Shown here: one piece after another, positions 1-11,463 of the stretch
Position numbering within the stretch: position 1 is the stretch's first letter
Layout of the letters: each line of letters starts with the position of its first letter
Source of the DNA: Prosopocoilus inquinatus
Taxonomy: Eukaryota > Arthropoda > Insecta > Coleoptera > Lucanidae
DNA: 64,000 nt
NCBI GenBank assembly: GCA_036172665.1
Contig: CM069878.1
Span: forward strand, 24,169,501 to 24,233,500
Direction of reading: 5' to 3'
Notes under the pieces: generated by a model
Database searches by the model: none
What the model saw: the letters and a program-made list of their open reading frames with translations, nothing else
Told to the model about the DNA's origin: nothing
Position numbers and translations under genes: made by a program

Positions 1-69
1 TTTACATTCACGCTGTATACATGAGGCAATGATTTATCAAGCATTTAACACATATAATTAATGAATCGG

Positions 70-425
70 CGGCCTAATCTGTAAACTGTGTATCTCCATT
101 TTGACGAATTTTACAGGAGAGCCAAAAAAACGTTTTTTTACTACTCCTATTATTATTTCTTATTTTCTAACGTAATTTTTCAGTAAGCGCTTGTTCATTT
201 TTCTATTATTTAGTGATCAAAATAGTATATCCTATTATTCACTAGAGGATAAGATGAAATTTCGCAGTTGTCAAGTTAAACATGATGCTAACAGAGTTAT
301 GCCATTAATTTAAAATATGGATTTATGAACTATTATCATGAAAGTTTTAAGCTATCCTGTATAAGTTGGTACTAATAACTCATTTTCCGGAAATTGTGGA
401 GTTACGCAGTTTACAGATTAGGCCG
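70..425. mobile_element. Short terminal-inverted-repeat element (MITE-like)
   Basis: Perfect 19-bp inverted termini are visible: CGGCCTAATCTGTAAACTG at 70-88 and its reverse complement at 407-425. The 356-bp interior shows no coding frame. The superfamily is unknown and the target duplication is not clear. Confidence 0.7.
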
Positions 426-1608
426 ACGGTATCTTGAACAACAAAATAAGGTAATAAATACTGTACCTCAAATCATAATAAAGAATTTCTGGTACTTGAA
501 CTGTAGTCTGGTAATTATAGGAAAACAAACTTGATTGGTAGTACATTTGATAATATATTGGAAGATTTTATAACAAACTGTCTTTTTTTAAGTTTTGATC
601 TACATCATGGACATTTTTAATTATATCATAGAACCAGAAATAAACAGATATTACAAAAAAATAAAAGCATATTTTGGAGAAAATAACGCTTGAATGAGAA
701 ACTTAAGAAAATGGTTTAGGTTGATATTCGACAAAAATATTAGTTTATACAGAAAAACTAGAAGGCCACAAGATTATGCGCTGTTCTTAAAATAGAGGGC
801 AAAAGTATGGAATATTTGTAAAATATTTGTCCGAGTACTAAATTTTCGTAACATTCACGGAACAAGTGGCCTGAATTCTTTTCCCTGGTTATTAGTATGC
901 TTATCTTGCCCTGTTTTTGAAATTCAAGACCAACATGTTTTTATATGATAACCTATGATATTTTTATTTTTTTAATAACCCGTTTACTTCTCTAACTGGT
1001 CATATAAAAGATCTCATGCGCTACTTGGAAAAATTTTTAAGAAAATGAGAGTTGAATGTGAAAATAATTAATTATTGCGATTTACTATTTACCTTAAAAT
1101 AATATTATTTCTAGTAAAAAAATTAACAAAATAAATAATCAAAAAATGTAACGATATAAACACTTTTGCCCTTCCGTGTATTTTTTTAAAGTAGCTCTCA
1201 TCAAAGTTTTCTTTAGTTCTATTTAGAAACAGCCCATAATCTTGCGTACATCTAGTTTTTTTGGTTAAAATATTTTTGTTGTATATCAACGGAAACCGTT
1301 TTTCCTAATATTTTCATTAAAATGTTAACATCTCGAAAATTTTATTAGTTATCTAATAGATAAATAATTTTTGTACTCGTTTAGAGAATTAAACAAACTA
1401 TTAAAGAGAAAAAATCAACAGGTTATTAAAAGTCATTAAAAAAAATCTAGTTGGCGTTGGATCTCAAAAACAAGAGCAGATAAACAATTGAAACAACCTG
1501 GTGATGTAGGTTTTATTGACTTTAAATCACACACCATATTTCAAATAGATACGTCAAACAGTTTTCAAAATATTAAGTCGGTTCCAGAATTTTGCTCTTC
1601 CCTGTATA
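426..1608. other. Non-coding, nothing recognised
   Basis: AT-rich sequence with no convincing exon, repeat boundary or RNA gene. It is presumably intronic to the minus-strand gene whose first coding exon is at about 4714-5090. Confidence 0.5.
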
Positions 1609-2322
1609 CAGGGTGATTCTTAAATATAACGCCAAATAATAATCCATACAAGAACATAAATCACTGATTACGATCAAACTATTAAAAAAATTTTGGATGC
1701 TATAGTTTTTGAAAAATAATTAAACATTCTACTGAAATCCACGATACTGCACTGTTTAAGAACCAGCTGCCAGACGAACGATATAAATACAGACTTAAGT
1801 TTTTTTTTTTTTTTTTTGTTTTATGACTAGCAGCGAGGAATCAGGCGTGAACTTGACCTTAAACGGAATTGAATACCGGAAAAAAACTTTAAAACATTTA
1901 CTTCATTATTGAAAAAGGCATGAAATCAACCTTAGAAAATTTATTCAAGTAGTACTAATTTTATAAAATACGGATGATGATTTGATGATTGCAATTTGAA
2001 CATCTAATTAGTTTATTCCTACCAGCATTGTAAACTTTGTCTTTAAGTTTGCGTCCGAAAACAACATTTATTTAACGCAAATGGGTTGGTAGGGTTAATA
2101 AACAATCCATCTGAATCATGTGCGTTTGGAAATTGGTGACCTTGACCTCAATTCACTCATCGCGTTGTCCTATTGTTGGTGTAATAAATAATAGCACGCT
2201 CTCGATCTTACTTCTCTATTTTTAATACGATCCGAAGACATTTTAGGATTATTTTTCAAGATATTATTGACAAATGTCAGTGGTCCATTACACCCCTGAC
2301 TGTTTCGATAATCGCTTCGTCA

Positions 2323-2390
2323 CTATTACATCGCAATTGCAAATAAATTGGACAAGTCGTTTTTGGTTTGCAGTGGGAATCGTATTTTAG
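2323..2390 (+). repeat. Family B fragment
   Basis: A short piece of the dispersed family B repeat (compare about 10620-10690), including the segment reading GACAAGTCGTTTTTGGTTTG. The ribozyme-like part is missing. Confidence 0.65.
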
Positions 2391-2640
2391 TCTACATACA
2401 TTGGCCTAACATGCTTTTTGGAGTCCTTTTTAAATAATTGTAAATTTTTTGATTTTTTTTTAACATTTTTCTCATAATCTATGATTTAAATTCTTTGAAA
2501 ACTTTGGGAAGTATACCGTACGTGTTGAAAAACAAAATTTTGAGAAAATTTTGATTAAAGGGTTATTCGGCAGGATTGGAGTGGTTTTTTAAAGACACTC
2601 TTTTGTTGTACGCCTTAAATTAGTCTGTGTCGAAATATAA

Positions 2641-2767
2641 GGCCCAGTTTTACAATGACGGTTTAACTTTGAGCCTAAGCTTAAATCCTTCACAACAATT
2701 GTTGAAGTAATCGTTCCTAAGGTTTAAGCTTCAGCTCAAAGTTGAGCTGTAATTGTAAAACTGGACC
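2641..2767. mobile_element. Tourist-like MITE (PIF/Harbinger), copy 1
   Basis: A 127-bp foldback with termini GGCCCAGTTTTACAAT and ATTGTAAAACTGGACC, flanked by TAA on both sides (2638-2640 and 2768-2770). A 3-bp TWA duplication with GG(G/C)CC termini is typical of PIF/Harbinger MITEs. Related copies are at 8588-8715 and 56240-56367. Confidence 0.8.
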
Positions 2768-3466
2768 TAAGGCGTACAACAAAACAGTGTCTTTAAAAAA
2801 ACAGTCTAATCCTACCGAATAACCCTTTAATCAAATTTTTTCCATTTAAATTCTCTCACAGGTTTCTTTTGCGGGTTATTTAAGAATCACCCTGTGTGTA
2901 CTTGTAGTGTAGAAAACATTTTTTAATAATTATGTTTATCACATCACAGAACCAAACAGCTTCAACAGATACTATAAAAAAAATTAAATAAAACTATTTT
3001 TTTACAAGCTTGCGTTTTAGTCGAGTGAGCAGAGACCTTTCTTCTCGACCGGTGGCACATTACATTAAAAAGTTCTGAAGTTACTTATATGAGTAGGTAA
3101 TTGCGGATGGCTGAAATGGATAACTGTCCGAAAGTCAAAAAAAAATAAAAACAAATATTTGCACAATGTTTTTGAGTTATTTGCTGTAGTTACAGAATTC
3201 TCTTTTGTAATAACAAAAGATGGAGAGCAGTGAATCCAAATGATTTGAAAATGTCCTATAACCATTTAAGGCAAAAAATGAACAAAGTGAGTAGTACTTC
3301 ACCGTTTATTAAAGTCTTGGGAACTAAATATTCACATTATTTAACAATGAGATGCATTTCTCAACAGCAAACAGAATGTGAGGTAAACATTCTGTTTGTG
3401 TAACAAATTAAATTTATGTTTTACTGACTGGAATGGATTTATTATTTTATTAATCGGTTTTTTTAG

Positions 3467-3652
3467 AGCAAAAACACGTTTTAATAATAAAATAATAATA
3501 ATTATAAATTTCGTCACTCCATTTTAAAACAAACAATGAGAAGAACCTGTGGATACACGAACTTTTATAGCACAAACACGTTTTAAAGGTAAAAAAATTA
3601 ACCGTAATTTTCATCACTCCATTTTAAAATAAACAATGAGATGAACCTGTTG
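3467..3652 (+). repeat. Two-unit tandem duplication, about 90-100 bp
   Basis: Two adjacent degenerate units each contain AAACACGTTTTAA, then CACTCCATTTTAAAA, then AACAATGAGA and GAACCTGT. They are diverged and non-coding. Confidence 0.65.
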
Positions 3653-4134
3653 GTGATTAACTCCAAGTAGAGTTACAATTTAAAGTTTTCCAAAGTGGAT
3701 TTGATATATACACACAACTTGTAATGACATTTGATTTGACTGCAAATGAGAGTACGTAATTAGTGATTCAGTTTCATATATTTACAGGAATAATTAGTGA
3801 AATTATGTGTATGTGCATGATCAATACAGGATTACCACTTTATTTTCATCGAAACATTCCCTAATTTTCCCGTCTTTCTCTAATTTTTCATAAATGTCTT
3901 TTACTATTGACTGATTATGTAATTTTTTTTCAATTTTTACATGTTTAAATAACTTTTATTTGATTTCAAAACGGAAATATTAGGTAGATGAAAAGGAATT
4001 GCTAATTTATTGATTTTTGTACTACTACCTTATTATGGAGGGAATTGTTGAATCACTTTTAAAAATTCTAAACAATTAATTTTAATAACATGTCTGCTCA
4101 TTTAAATATAATAATTTTGATCTTTCAGAACACA

Positions 4135-4187
4135 AGAAGTCTTAGTATAGGCAACCCAATTAACACAGTCGTTTGCACGGTTGCCTG
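4135..4187 (+). repeat. 53-bp hairpin motif, copy 1
   Basis: The unit AGAAGTCTTAGTATAGGC ... GGTTGCCTG can pair ATAGGCAACC with GGTTGCCT. Two more copies lie at 18189-18240 and 18532-18584. Its nature is unknown. Confidence 0.6.
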
Positions 4188-4713
4188 CAATAAAGACCCC
4201 AAGAATTTTTTTTTGATAAACAATTTAAAAGCACAACTCATTTAAAATTAGCACACTTTTAAAACAAATTGTATCCAATCAATAAACACAGGAACTCAAA
4301 GTTAAATTGGATTCAATGTAATTTTGGAATTTTTTAAACATATTTATTAACTACAAAGTTCTTTTAATCTCGAACCGGACAGAAATATGAAGGGAAAACA
4401 CTCAACGTTTTGCTATAGATTTATTGCTTCGTCAATTAAAGGCACCAGAAATTGAAGTAAACGTAAAATATTGTTGTTATTGTTAACATTTGTTTAAGCA
4501 AAGTTAATTACACCATTTAATATGAATGCAAGGCAAGAGCTTTGCTTATTTAAATTTCATCAAAACACAAACCATTATTTTGTTTATTTATTTCAATTGA
4601 ACCAGTCACTGAAGTAATCACTTTAAATGTTCACAGTGAAATGACAAGTATGAATGATTCTTGAATCAATTGTTTATAATGCCAACCTAAAACTCTTTTC
4701 TACCGAAACTCAC

Positions 4714-5090
4714 CGTTCTGTATCCATCTCACTGTCAATTTCGCTGTCCTTCTGATACAAACTAAGAACAGACATGGCTGTTATATCAGGATTAACTTCG
4801 TTCTTGCTGGTGACAGAATCATGGCCCTTGCTCTTTTTAATTTCGGGCCACTGCCCAAGGTCTTCTTCCCCCTTTCCATAGCTAAGCAAAAGAGGAGACG
4901 CAAAACGACTTCTTGCATTTAAGTTATCGGCATTGCCAACTGAGAATCTACGATGATCCGGAGTGCTAAAAACTGCAGCTTCTTGTTGTGAACTTGTACG
5001 TAAGAGAGGTGTGGACATATCATGGCTAAGCGATGCAGTCTTCGAGTCTGCATTCGGAGAACCTTCAGTGGTCATTACTTAGGTGTGCTT
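4714..5090 (-). CDS. First coding exon of an unrecognised gene (partial)
   Basis: An ATG at 5075 opens a 120-codon reading frame that ends at a strong splice donor (exon ...GAA CG, then GTGAGT on the minus strand; last exon base 4714). A pyrimidine-rich acceptor lies just upstream (exon begins near 5090). Another donor at 5302/5301 suggests a non-coding 5' exon to its right. The peptide is rich in Ser, Asp, Glu and Thr, has no membrane segment, and looks disordered. It includes TPLLRTSSQ near residue 22 and HRRFSVGNAD near residue 41. Later exons must lie left of the window, because none is visible down to position 1. I do not recognise the family. It resembles a cytosolic N-terminal tail of a larger protein, but that is a guess. 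Confidence 0.6.
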
Positions 5091-5301
5091 CTTAAAGAAA
5101 AAAAACATGCAAAAGTGCTCAGGATTCGCGTATACATAAATACAGAGTGTTTAAATAAATTGCAAAATAGATTGTGCTTGTGCTTGTGCTAATCTCAAAG
5201 TCACCGGGGATTAAAGAAGACGTCAAATGAGGTTACGATAAAAATTTAAAAATAACCACCTACTTATAAATACGAATAAAAACAACTTAATTTTGTCTCA
5301 C

Positions 5302-5700
5302 CTGTCAATGTTGAGCTGTTTTTTTTATTTCTTCTTGAAAATAATTACAGTCAGCTCATTTTTTGATTAATTATTCTATATTTACATTTGCACACCTCTA
5401 AGAACACGTCTACTGCCGTACACAAAACACAAAACTTTTTTTACCACACAACAGATCCACATGACAGATCTTCCGGAATAAAGGCAGCTGATTGGCTACG
5501 TTTGACCTTCCACCCAATCAAATTCCAATTTCCACATGTACACTTGCTACCACAAGTTTTATTTCTTTAAGTTGATGTGTCACTGCTCCTTGGTTCTTGA
5601 ATCATTCATCTTTTATTTTCACAGAAATTTCAGAATGTCACTTTCCAGGAACTGCAAATAACAAAACTCGAAAACGTCAGTAAATGCGATGGAACAATTT
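5302..5700. promoter_or_regulatory. Candidate 5' UTR exon and promoter of the minus-strand gene
   Basis: On the minus strand the sequence ACAG/GTGAGA at 5302/5301 is a good donor that could join to the acceptor at about 5091, so transcription probably starts between 5303 and 5700. No TATA box or exact start can be assigned. Confidence 0.35.
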
Positions 5701-5890
5701 AAGAGGTACGGTTTATTTGCTTTAAAAATTAACAAGTTGTTAACGAACTACGTTTTTTGTTTAGTATTTTAATAGTGGGCCGATTATTAACTTGACTTTC
5801 ATTACTTTTTATTTGACCGGTGTTTCACCCTTTTCTCAGTTTATTTAAATTATTTACTGGAATTGAAAGGATACCGCAATGATACGTGAT

Positions 5891-7242
5891 CAGGGTTGGA
5901 AAAAAAAAGGTTTTTTTTTGTTTTAAACCGGTTTATTTTTGTTTAAAATATGTTTAAAATTGACCCTAAAATAAACATGTTTTAAACAAAAAAAAAACAG
6001 CTGTTTAAAACAACTTTTAAATGTTTAAATTGCCCTTACAACTTACATAAAAAGATATATATTATTATTATTTAATATTTGTGTAAAAAGTTAGATTATA
6101 TACCCTTTTAAAAATAATGTATGTACTTTGATAATAATTTAAATTATTTAAGGCGGAGCTTGTTTTATTTAGGATCTACGGTCGCGGTGTTTTAAATGAT
6201 TTTCAAAGAAAGTATGACGTATTTGGTATCAACATACCGAGAAAAATATTCCCAATAAAAACTAAAATCAAATACAATGCATAGAAGTAATTTTTTCAAA
6301 TTATTTGATCGCATTAGAACTAAAATACATGACTTGTGGCTTTCAATACTGCAAAACAAAAATTTCAAATATGTAAAAACATGTAGGATATTACATTTAA
6401 AATAACAAAGTTGATATTACTTCCGACGAAACCAAAAGTCCAGTAGGTATAAGTCTGAAAATTCAAATTAAATTTTGGTTTAATTCATCGTTTTCAAATT
6501 TTAAACAAACCTCAAAATTCTAGAAGGGCGAATATACGGCCTTGGGACACACGGTAGAAATTCAATGAAGACAAATGAAACGATAACATTATAAATAGTT
6601 TAAACAGCGACATCCCACGATCGCTTTTTGACCTAACGTTGCATTAGGATTGACAAATTGAAGCCAGTTTGCTACATAATAACTCATCCCGTAGCCCATA
6701 GTAGGAAAGTGGAAGACCCCGGTATCTTTCAAATCTAAATGAAATAATAAAAGGTTAAATATTGAAAATGTATTTTAAAATTTTATAATATAAGTATTAT
6801 TCTAGTGATCAGTAATAATTAATTAACTTATTATAATCAATCTAATGCAATTCAAATTTAGTTCAAATCAGAGCTACAGAGTGGTCATCACGTCATCAGC
6901 TCAGCCACGCATTGTCTACAATTATTAAAACAATTGATATGAGAACAAATTAAAGTTTAAAGTTAATCTGTCAGTGAAATATAGACCCTACACAATTAAC
7001 TACTGGTTATACAGTATTACGTTGCAAAAATAAAACACTTATATCAAAAGTGTTCTTTTTTAGCTTAAAATTACAAAAAATGAATTTAAAACATTATCAA
7101 AAAAAAAACATGTTTAAAACATTTTGTTTAAAACAGATGGTGTGTTTTTAATTCGGTGTTTTAAACATGTTTTAAACACTATGTTTTAAACATGTTTTAA
7201 ACACTACGTTTTAAACAGTTTGTTTTAAACTTTCCAACCCTG
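5891..7242 (+). mobile_element. Non-autonomous hAT element, copy 1
   Basis: Inverted ends CAGGGTTGGAAA and TTTCCAACCCTG are flanked by an exact 8-bp duplication TACGTGAT (5883-5890 and 7243-7250). The subterminal zones are packed with GTTTAAAAC / GTTTTAAAC motifs in both orientations, likely transposase-binding repeats. No transposase is encoded in the 1,352 bp. A family B fragment lies inside. The second copy, 14871-16267, is inverted. Confidence 0.9.
6595..6715 (-). repeat. Family B fragment inside hAT copy 1
   Basis: Contains the CAGCGACATCC ... CGATCGCTTTTTGACCTAAC segment of family B. The equivalent piece is inside hAT copy 2 (about 15490-15590), so it was part of the transposon before both copies spread. 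Confidence 0.65.
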
Positions 7243-7250
7243 TACGTGAT

Positions 7251-8086
7251 GATATGGTTGCCAAATGCTCTTTGCTCTTGGTCTGGCTCTTGGTCACATA
7301 TGCCTATCACCACACAAATTCTCGCAAAATCAGAAAATTAAATTAAAATTTAAGTTATATTTATAAACAATTGTTATAAATGATTTATTGGTCTAGTGAC
7401 CTGTAAAAAAAAATGAAAATGTGCCGCTTATTAGTAATAGTCACAGTCATCACAATAATTTAAAAGCACGCAATTAATATTTATGAACATCAAATTATCG
7501 ATTTCTCGCATATCTAAATTGAGTGAAATATTTTTAAGAGCTTTTACCGTGAAACAAAAAAAAGCAAGTGATACGCAAACACAAAAAAAATATAATAATT
7601 TCTTTAAGATATTCACTTCGTAAATGTTGCTTAAATTAAAACTATATTTTTCAGCACATATTAAGAGCAAACATTCAAACTATTTGACAAGGGCCTGCAT
7701 ACAACACAAACGTCAAGGACAATGTATGAACACTGACGTCACAACGAATGGGAAGCCTTTCGAAACCATTTGATTTATATTTGAATATTTTCGATTTTAT
7801 TTATTAATTTAAGAGAATAATAAATAGAGACAGCGTACAAATTTGGTGTTTTCTCTTGTCTCTTGTCTCGATTAGAGAGCTTTAATTAACAATTTTATAT
7901 TATTGTCATGTACCCTATTGTAAAATTACTGTATATTATTACACGCTGCTGGCTTTTCAAAGATAGCATACCTATGTGTTTAAGTTTAGTATAAAGAGAC
8001 CGTTATCCTTAAGAGATCATTCAGGACTCAAAAATGTCCCGTTTTGAAAATCTGAGCTATAAATGTTCCGTTATAAAGAACTTATA
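7251..8086. other. Non-coding, nothing recognised
   Basis: AT-rich spacer with no plausible gene, RNA or repeat boundary. Confidence 0.5.
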
Positions 8087-8587
8087 CAGGGTGTTAAAAA
8101 ATTCGTTTGCCAAATTTGTAGGGCTAGTAAAAGAAGCCAAAATAAAACATCTTTGTTACAGAACTTAAGGTCGGAAATTAATAATTACTTTTGAAGACTG
8201 TAAAAATGCAGAATATTGTACAAAACTATTAACCTACCCCAAGATAATTACATGAATAAAATTTTTATCGTACAGGGTGTCGTAAAAGTTCCCAGGATTT
8301 GTTTACACGTAATTTTTTGAGGATTTCAAATTCTAAAAACTGGTAATTGTATTGAATTTTCCATCAAATATTAATATAGAATGTGTTTGTTCAATTCTTT
8401 GTTTATTTCGAGCTAAAAGAACTGGAATCATCAAAATAAACGTGTCACAATTATACAAGATAGGAACGAAAATGATCGATACTGTTCGGGATACTGCGAT
8501 TATTCTTTCTCAAAATGGTATCGATTAAGGATGATTTTACAGAAAACATTTAAAGAAATTGAAAGATTTCTGATTTAACAACCTTAA

Positions 8588-8715
8588 GGGCCGGTTTTTC
8601 AATCACGAGTTAACTTTAACCTTCAGTTTATTGCCATGGAACCAATTGTCTTCGTACTTATTACCACGGAAATAAACCGAGCGTTAGGGTTAACCTGTGA
8701 TTGAAAAACCGGGCC
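8588..8715. mobile_element. Tourist-like MITE (PIF/Harbinger), copy 2
   Basis: A 128-bp foldback beginning GGGCCGGTTTTTCAATCACG and ending TGATTGAAAAACCGGGCC, with TAA on both sides (8585-8587 and 8716-8718). Confidence 0.85.
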
Positions 8716-8819
8716 TAAGGCTTTAAAATTTATTCATTCGTCTTTAATTAATACCATTTTGAGAAAGAATAATTACTGAAGCTATTGTTTGTCTACTATT
8801 TTTTTGCTTTCAACTGTAG

Positions 8820-8966
8820 TTTATTCGACCTCAGTACCAAAACGAAATGGAACTGATTGTAATGTTGAAGCCGCTGGTGAGATACGAGCAAATTTTGGAA
8901 ACGCACAAGACAGCTATTGAAAAATCGTTGTCAGATGTGGGTGGAAGTTACGGACAACACTTTTGA
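8820..8966 (+). pseudogene. Possible C-terminal relic of a Tc1/mariner transposase
   Basis: A 48-codon open frame ends in ...AIEKSLSDVGGSYGQHF and a stop. It resembles the usual 'CIE..GG.HFE' tail of Tc1/mariner transposases and sits inside a TIR element of the right size. No catalytic part survives. The match is by eye and weak; a host exon was considered and rejected. Confidence 0.4.
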
Positions 8967-9915
8967 ACATACGTTGTAAAATAATCTGAAATACACTAAA
9001 AAATTTATTCATTTAATTATTTCGTCTTAGAATGGTATTAATTTTTTATTTCCACCTTCTTAGTAAATGACATTTTACAAGTTAATTTTGTTGTTTATGG
9101 TAACCAAGTAAACGATAAATTACGAAAACAGACCTGTAATATTTTACGAACTAGTATGAAAGACCTGTAAGATTTTACAGACTTGTAGAAAAGGAGATTG
9201 TTTGCATCAGCATGAGAACGTCTAGCTAGAAATAACGCCTTCATTAAGAAGAAAACGTTTTCATAAAAAAATTAAAGTAAATTAATTAAAAATTGCCATG
9301 TGAAAGTGAAAATAAAAGTTTGTACGCGATATGCTTTGAAATTAATCTTTACTAGGCTGACTCCACGTCGTTTCTGCAATATCAAATAGCTTTTAGAGAT
9401 CGTGGTTCGCGATTCAAATAATCTTCCTCAATCACCGTTTCACAGTGTCATTCTGATTTCTTAAAACCCGTTGTCCGAACAATGTCGATCATCTTCATTA
9501 TTATCTTTTGTAATTGTGACTCGTTTATTTTGATGATTCACTGTTCCCTTAACTCATAACAAACACATTCGAGAGTAAAATTTGACGGAAAATTCAATAA
9601 AATTAGAGAAAAAAATCGTACTTACAATAAAATTAGCATTTTTTAGAATTTAAAATCCAGAATAATATCAAAAAATTGTCTGTAAACAAATTCCGAGAAC
9701 TTTTACGACACCCTGCATAACAAAAAAAAAGTAATCAATTAATTACATCGTTTTGGTATGCTAATCATTTCTTTAAGTTTCCGCAATATTAAGTTATTTT
9801 TACAGTGTCAAAAAGTAATTATTAATTTCCGACCGTATGTTGTATAAAAAAAAGTCTTATTTTGGCCTCCTTTACTTGCCCTAGAAATTTGGCAAACGAA
9901 TTTTTTAACACCCTG

Positions 9916-10340
9916 TATTGTCGTAATTAAACGATATTTTCAGTTTCATCTAGTGATGCCAACTTTAACAGTAGATCTATGGTTTTTTCGAATTCGTGTT
10001 TAAGCTTATAATCTACGGTTTTTTTTTAACATAAAATGCTTTTGAGCGCCAATCATTATTTGACAATCTTGTTTAATAAATTACGTAAATTCTCGAAAAA
10101 TCGATAGATGTTTCTCACCATATCATCTCATCTCATCTCTGAGACTTTCTCTGCTGAGTATGATCACACAGTCTACATAGTCATTTCACTTCGTGTCGGT
10201 ACCTTTGATCTCCGTATCCGAAGAAGATCCACTGCGCATTCCATGGCGATTCGATTTTGTGTTCGCGCTAGGTCTGTAAATGATCTTACCTGCTTAGTTT
10301 TCCCCGTGCAAGGTGGCCATGCTTGCTGTAAGCATAATGA
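9916..10340. other. Non-coding, nothing recognised
   Basis: AT-rich spacer between the TIR element and the family B copy. Confidence 0.5.
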
Positions 10341-10386
10341 AAGTTTTAAAAATTTTGTTGCAAGTCGTTTTTGATTGCAGTGAGAA

Positions 10387-10453
10387 CCTCGAGCAGCCTC
10401 TGTAGAGTTGTTTCAGCCTTGCTTGGGGCTTCGTCAGCAGAGACGCAGCTCGA
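10387..10453 (-). ncRNA. Hammerhead-like core in family B (partly decayed)
   Basis: On the minus strand: CUGACGA, then a 4-5-bp stem II (AGCC...GGCU), then GAA, with a 7-bp stem I (GUCUCUG with CAGAGGC). The short stem III that is palindromic in the better copy is broken here (ACAACUCUA). Confidence 0.45.
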
Positions 10454-10688
10454 CATTCCCACTGCAAACCAAAAACGATTTGTCCAATTTATTTGCAATT
10501 GCGATGTAATAGTGATGAACAGATTAAACAGCGACTTATTAGGTAGCAAATCCGCTTCAGTTTGTCTATCCTACTGCAATGTCGGGTCAAAAAGCGATCG
10601 TAGGATGTCGCTGTTTAATCTGTTCATCACTATTACATTGCAATTGCGAATAAATTGGACAAGTCGTTTTTGGTTTGCAGTGGGAATA

Positions 10689-10752
10689 TCGAACTACGTC
10701 TCTGCTGACGAAGCCCCAAAGAGGGCTGATACAGCTGTACAGAGGCTGCTGA
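10689..10752 (+). ncRNA. Hammerhead-like core in family B (core mutation)
   Basis: Has CUGACGA, stem II AGCCC/GGGCU, ACAGCUGUA and stem I GUCUCUG/CAGAGGC, but the invariant GAA after stem II reads GAU. It is probably inactive. Confidence 0.4.
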
Positions 10753-10760
10753 AGTTTGAA

Positions 10761-11463
10761 ATGTAACTTAATAAAAAAACAACCTGTATAATTAAAAATT
10801 TTTTATTGTGCAGAGTGCAAGCTTGCACAACTTTTGTTAATAAAGTTTTTTGATAAAATGTTCAGGGTGACTTCGCGAGAGATGCTACCCCCTTTAACTC
10901 TTTTATTTTTTATTTTTGGAAAAATGCTTATTACAAAACTTAAAGGGACTAATTCAAAGTTTCTCTGTGTGCTCACAGAAAAACAATTGATGGTTAGATA
11001 AACGAGATATAAACTACACTTAAGTTTTTTTTAATGGAACACCACTGTATATTTTTACGTTTTTCGGTTCTAAATTAAATTCTAATAGGACTACATTTAT
11101 AATAAAACTAATAATGTAGAAGGTGTCTATAAAATAATTCCTGCTTATTTTTTTTTGTCCAAAGTTACTTGATATTTTTCATTAGGGAAATGGAGAGTTG
11201 AAAACACCGGTTGATCTATCTGATTTGAAGTGTTACATTTGGGCATATGTTATAATAACATGAAATTAATTTATCTAATTTTACTGCAGCAGTCAACCTA
11301 ATAAAATAAAATCACAACCTACTTGACGCTAAATAAATAAAAAACAGATATTATGTATATATGTATTATGTGTTTAAAATTGTTTCTAGCTTTTTAGTGC
11401 TAATTCTGTCGGTGTACAAATTTATCATTTATTAAAAGACTACAGTTTAATGAATATTTTATT
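10761..11463. other. Non-coding; includes a short dispersed repeat
   Basis: About 11188-11305 is an inverted match to about 55311-55440 (shared motifs include CACCGGTTGATCTATCTGA). Nothing else was recognised. Confidence 0.5.

Larger units (their letters stand above)
1609..2894. mobile_element. TIR element, Tc1/mariner-like ends
   Basis: The termini read CAGGGTGATTCTTAAATA at the left and its inverse TATTTAAGAATCACCCTG at the right, with TA directly to the left. No transposase is left. The interior holds a family B fragment, a Tourist-like MITE and a roughly 75-bp imperfect palindrome around that MITE (about 2560-2850). It is a non-autonomous, nested element. Confidence 0.75.
2895..4713. other. 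Intronic/intergenic, mostly featureless
   Basis: No exon was recognised. It contains a tandem duplication (3467-3652) and one 53-bp hairpin motif (4135-4187), listed separately. Confidence 0.5.
8273..9715 (+). mobile_element. Nested Tc1/mariner-like element
   Basis: Ends CAGGGTGTCGTAAAAGTTCC and GGAACTTTTACGACACCCTG-like (right copy GAGAACTTTTACGACACCCTG). TA flanks the left. Its 1.44-kb length suits a Tc1/mariner element, and it holds a short transposase relic (8820-8966) and a Tourist-like MITE (8588-8715). Confidence 0.75.
8087..9915. mobile_element. TIR element with TA duplication (outer)
   Basis: Ends CAGGGTGTTAAAAAATTCG and CGAATTTTTTAACACCCTG are flanked by TA on both sides, which is typical of Tc1/mariner. 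The interior is largely replaced by a second nested element (8273-9715). A decayed right end of the same family is at about 26640-26790. Confidence 0.8.
10341..10760. mobile_element. Family B repeat, head-to-head palindromic copy
   Basis: Two family B halves face each other around about 10570. The left half (10346-10540, minus sense) and the right half (10600-10755, plus sense) are inverted copies sharing ACGAAGCCCC, the GATTAAACAGCGAC segment and ATTTGGACAAG-like parts. Each half has a hammerhead-like core. Long reading frames through it are by-products of the repeat, not genes. Confidence 0.75.

Noticed and set aside
5689..5706. Tiny first exon MEQFKR followed by GTACGG, with a second exon at 8820
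   Set aside because: The phases do not match (2 bases left over against a phase-0 frame), and 8820-8966 lies inside nested TIR elements and looks like a transposase tail.
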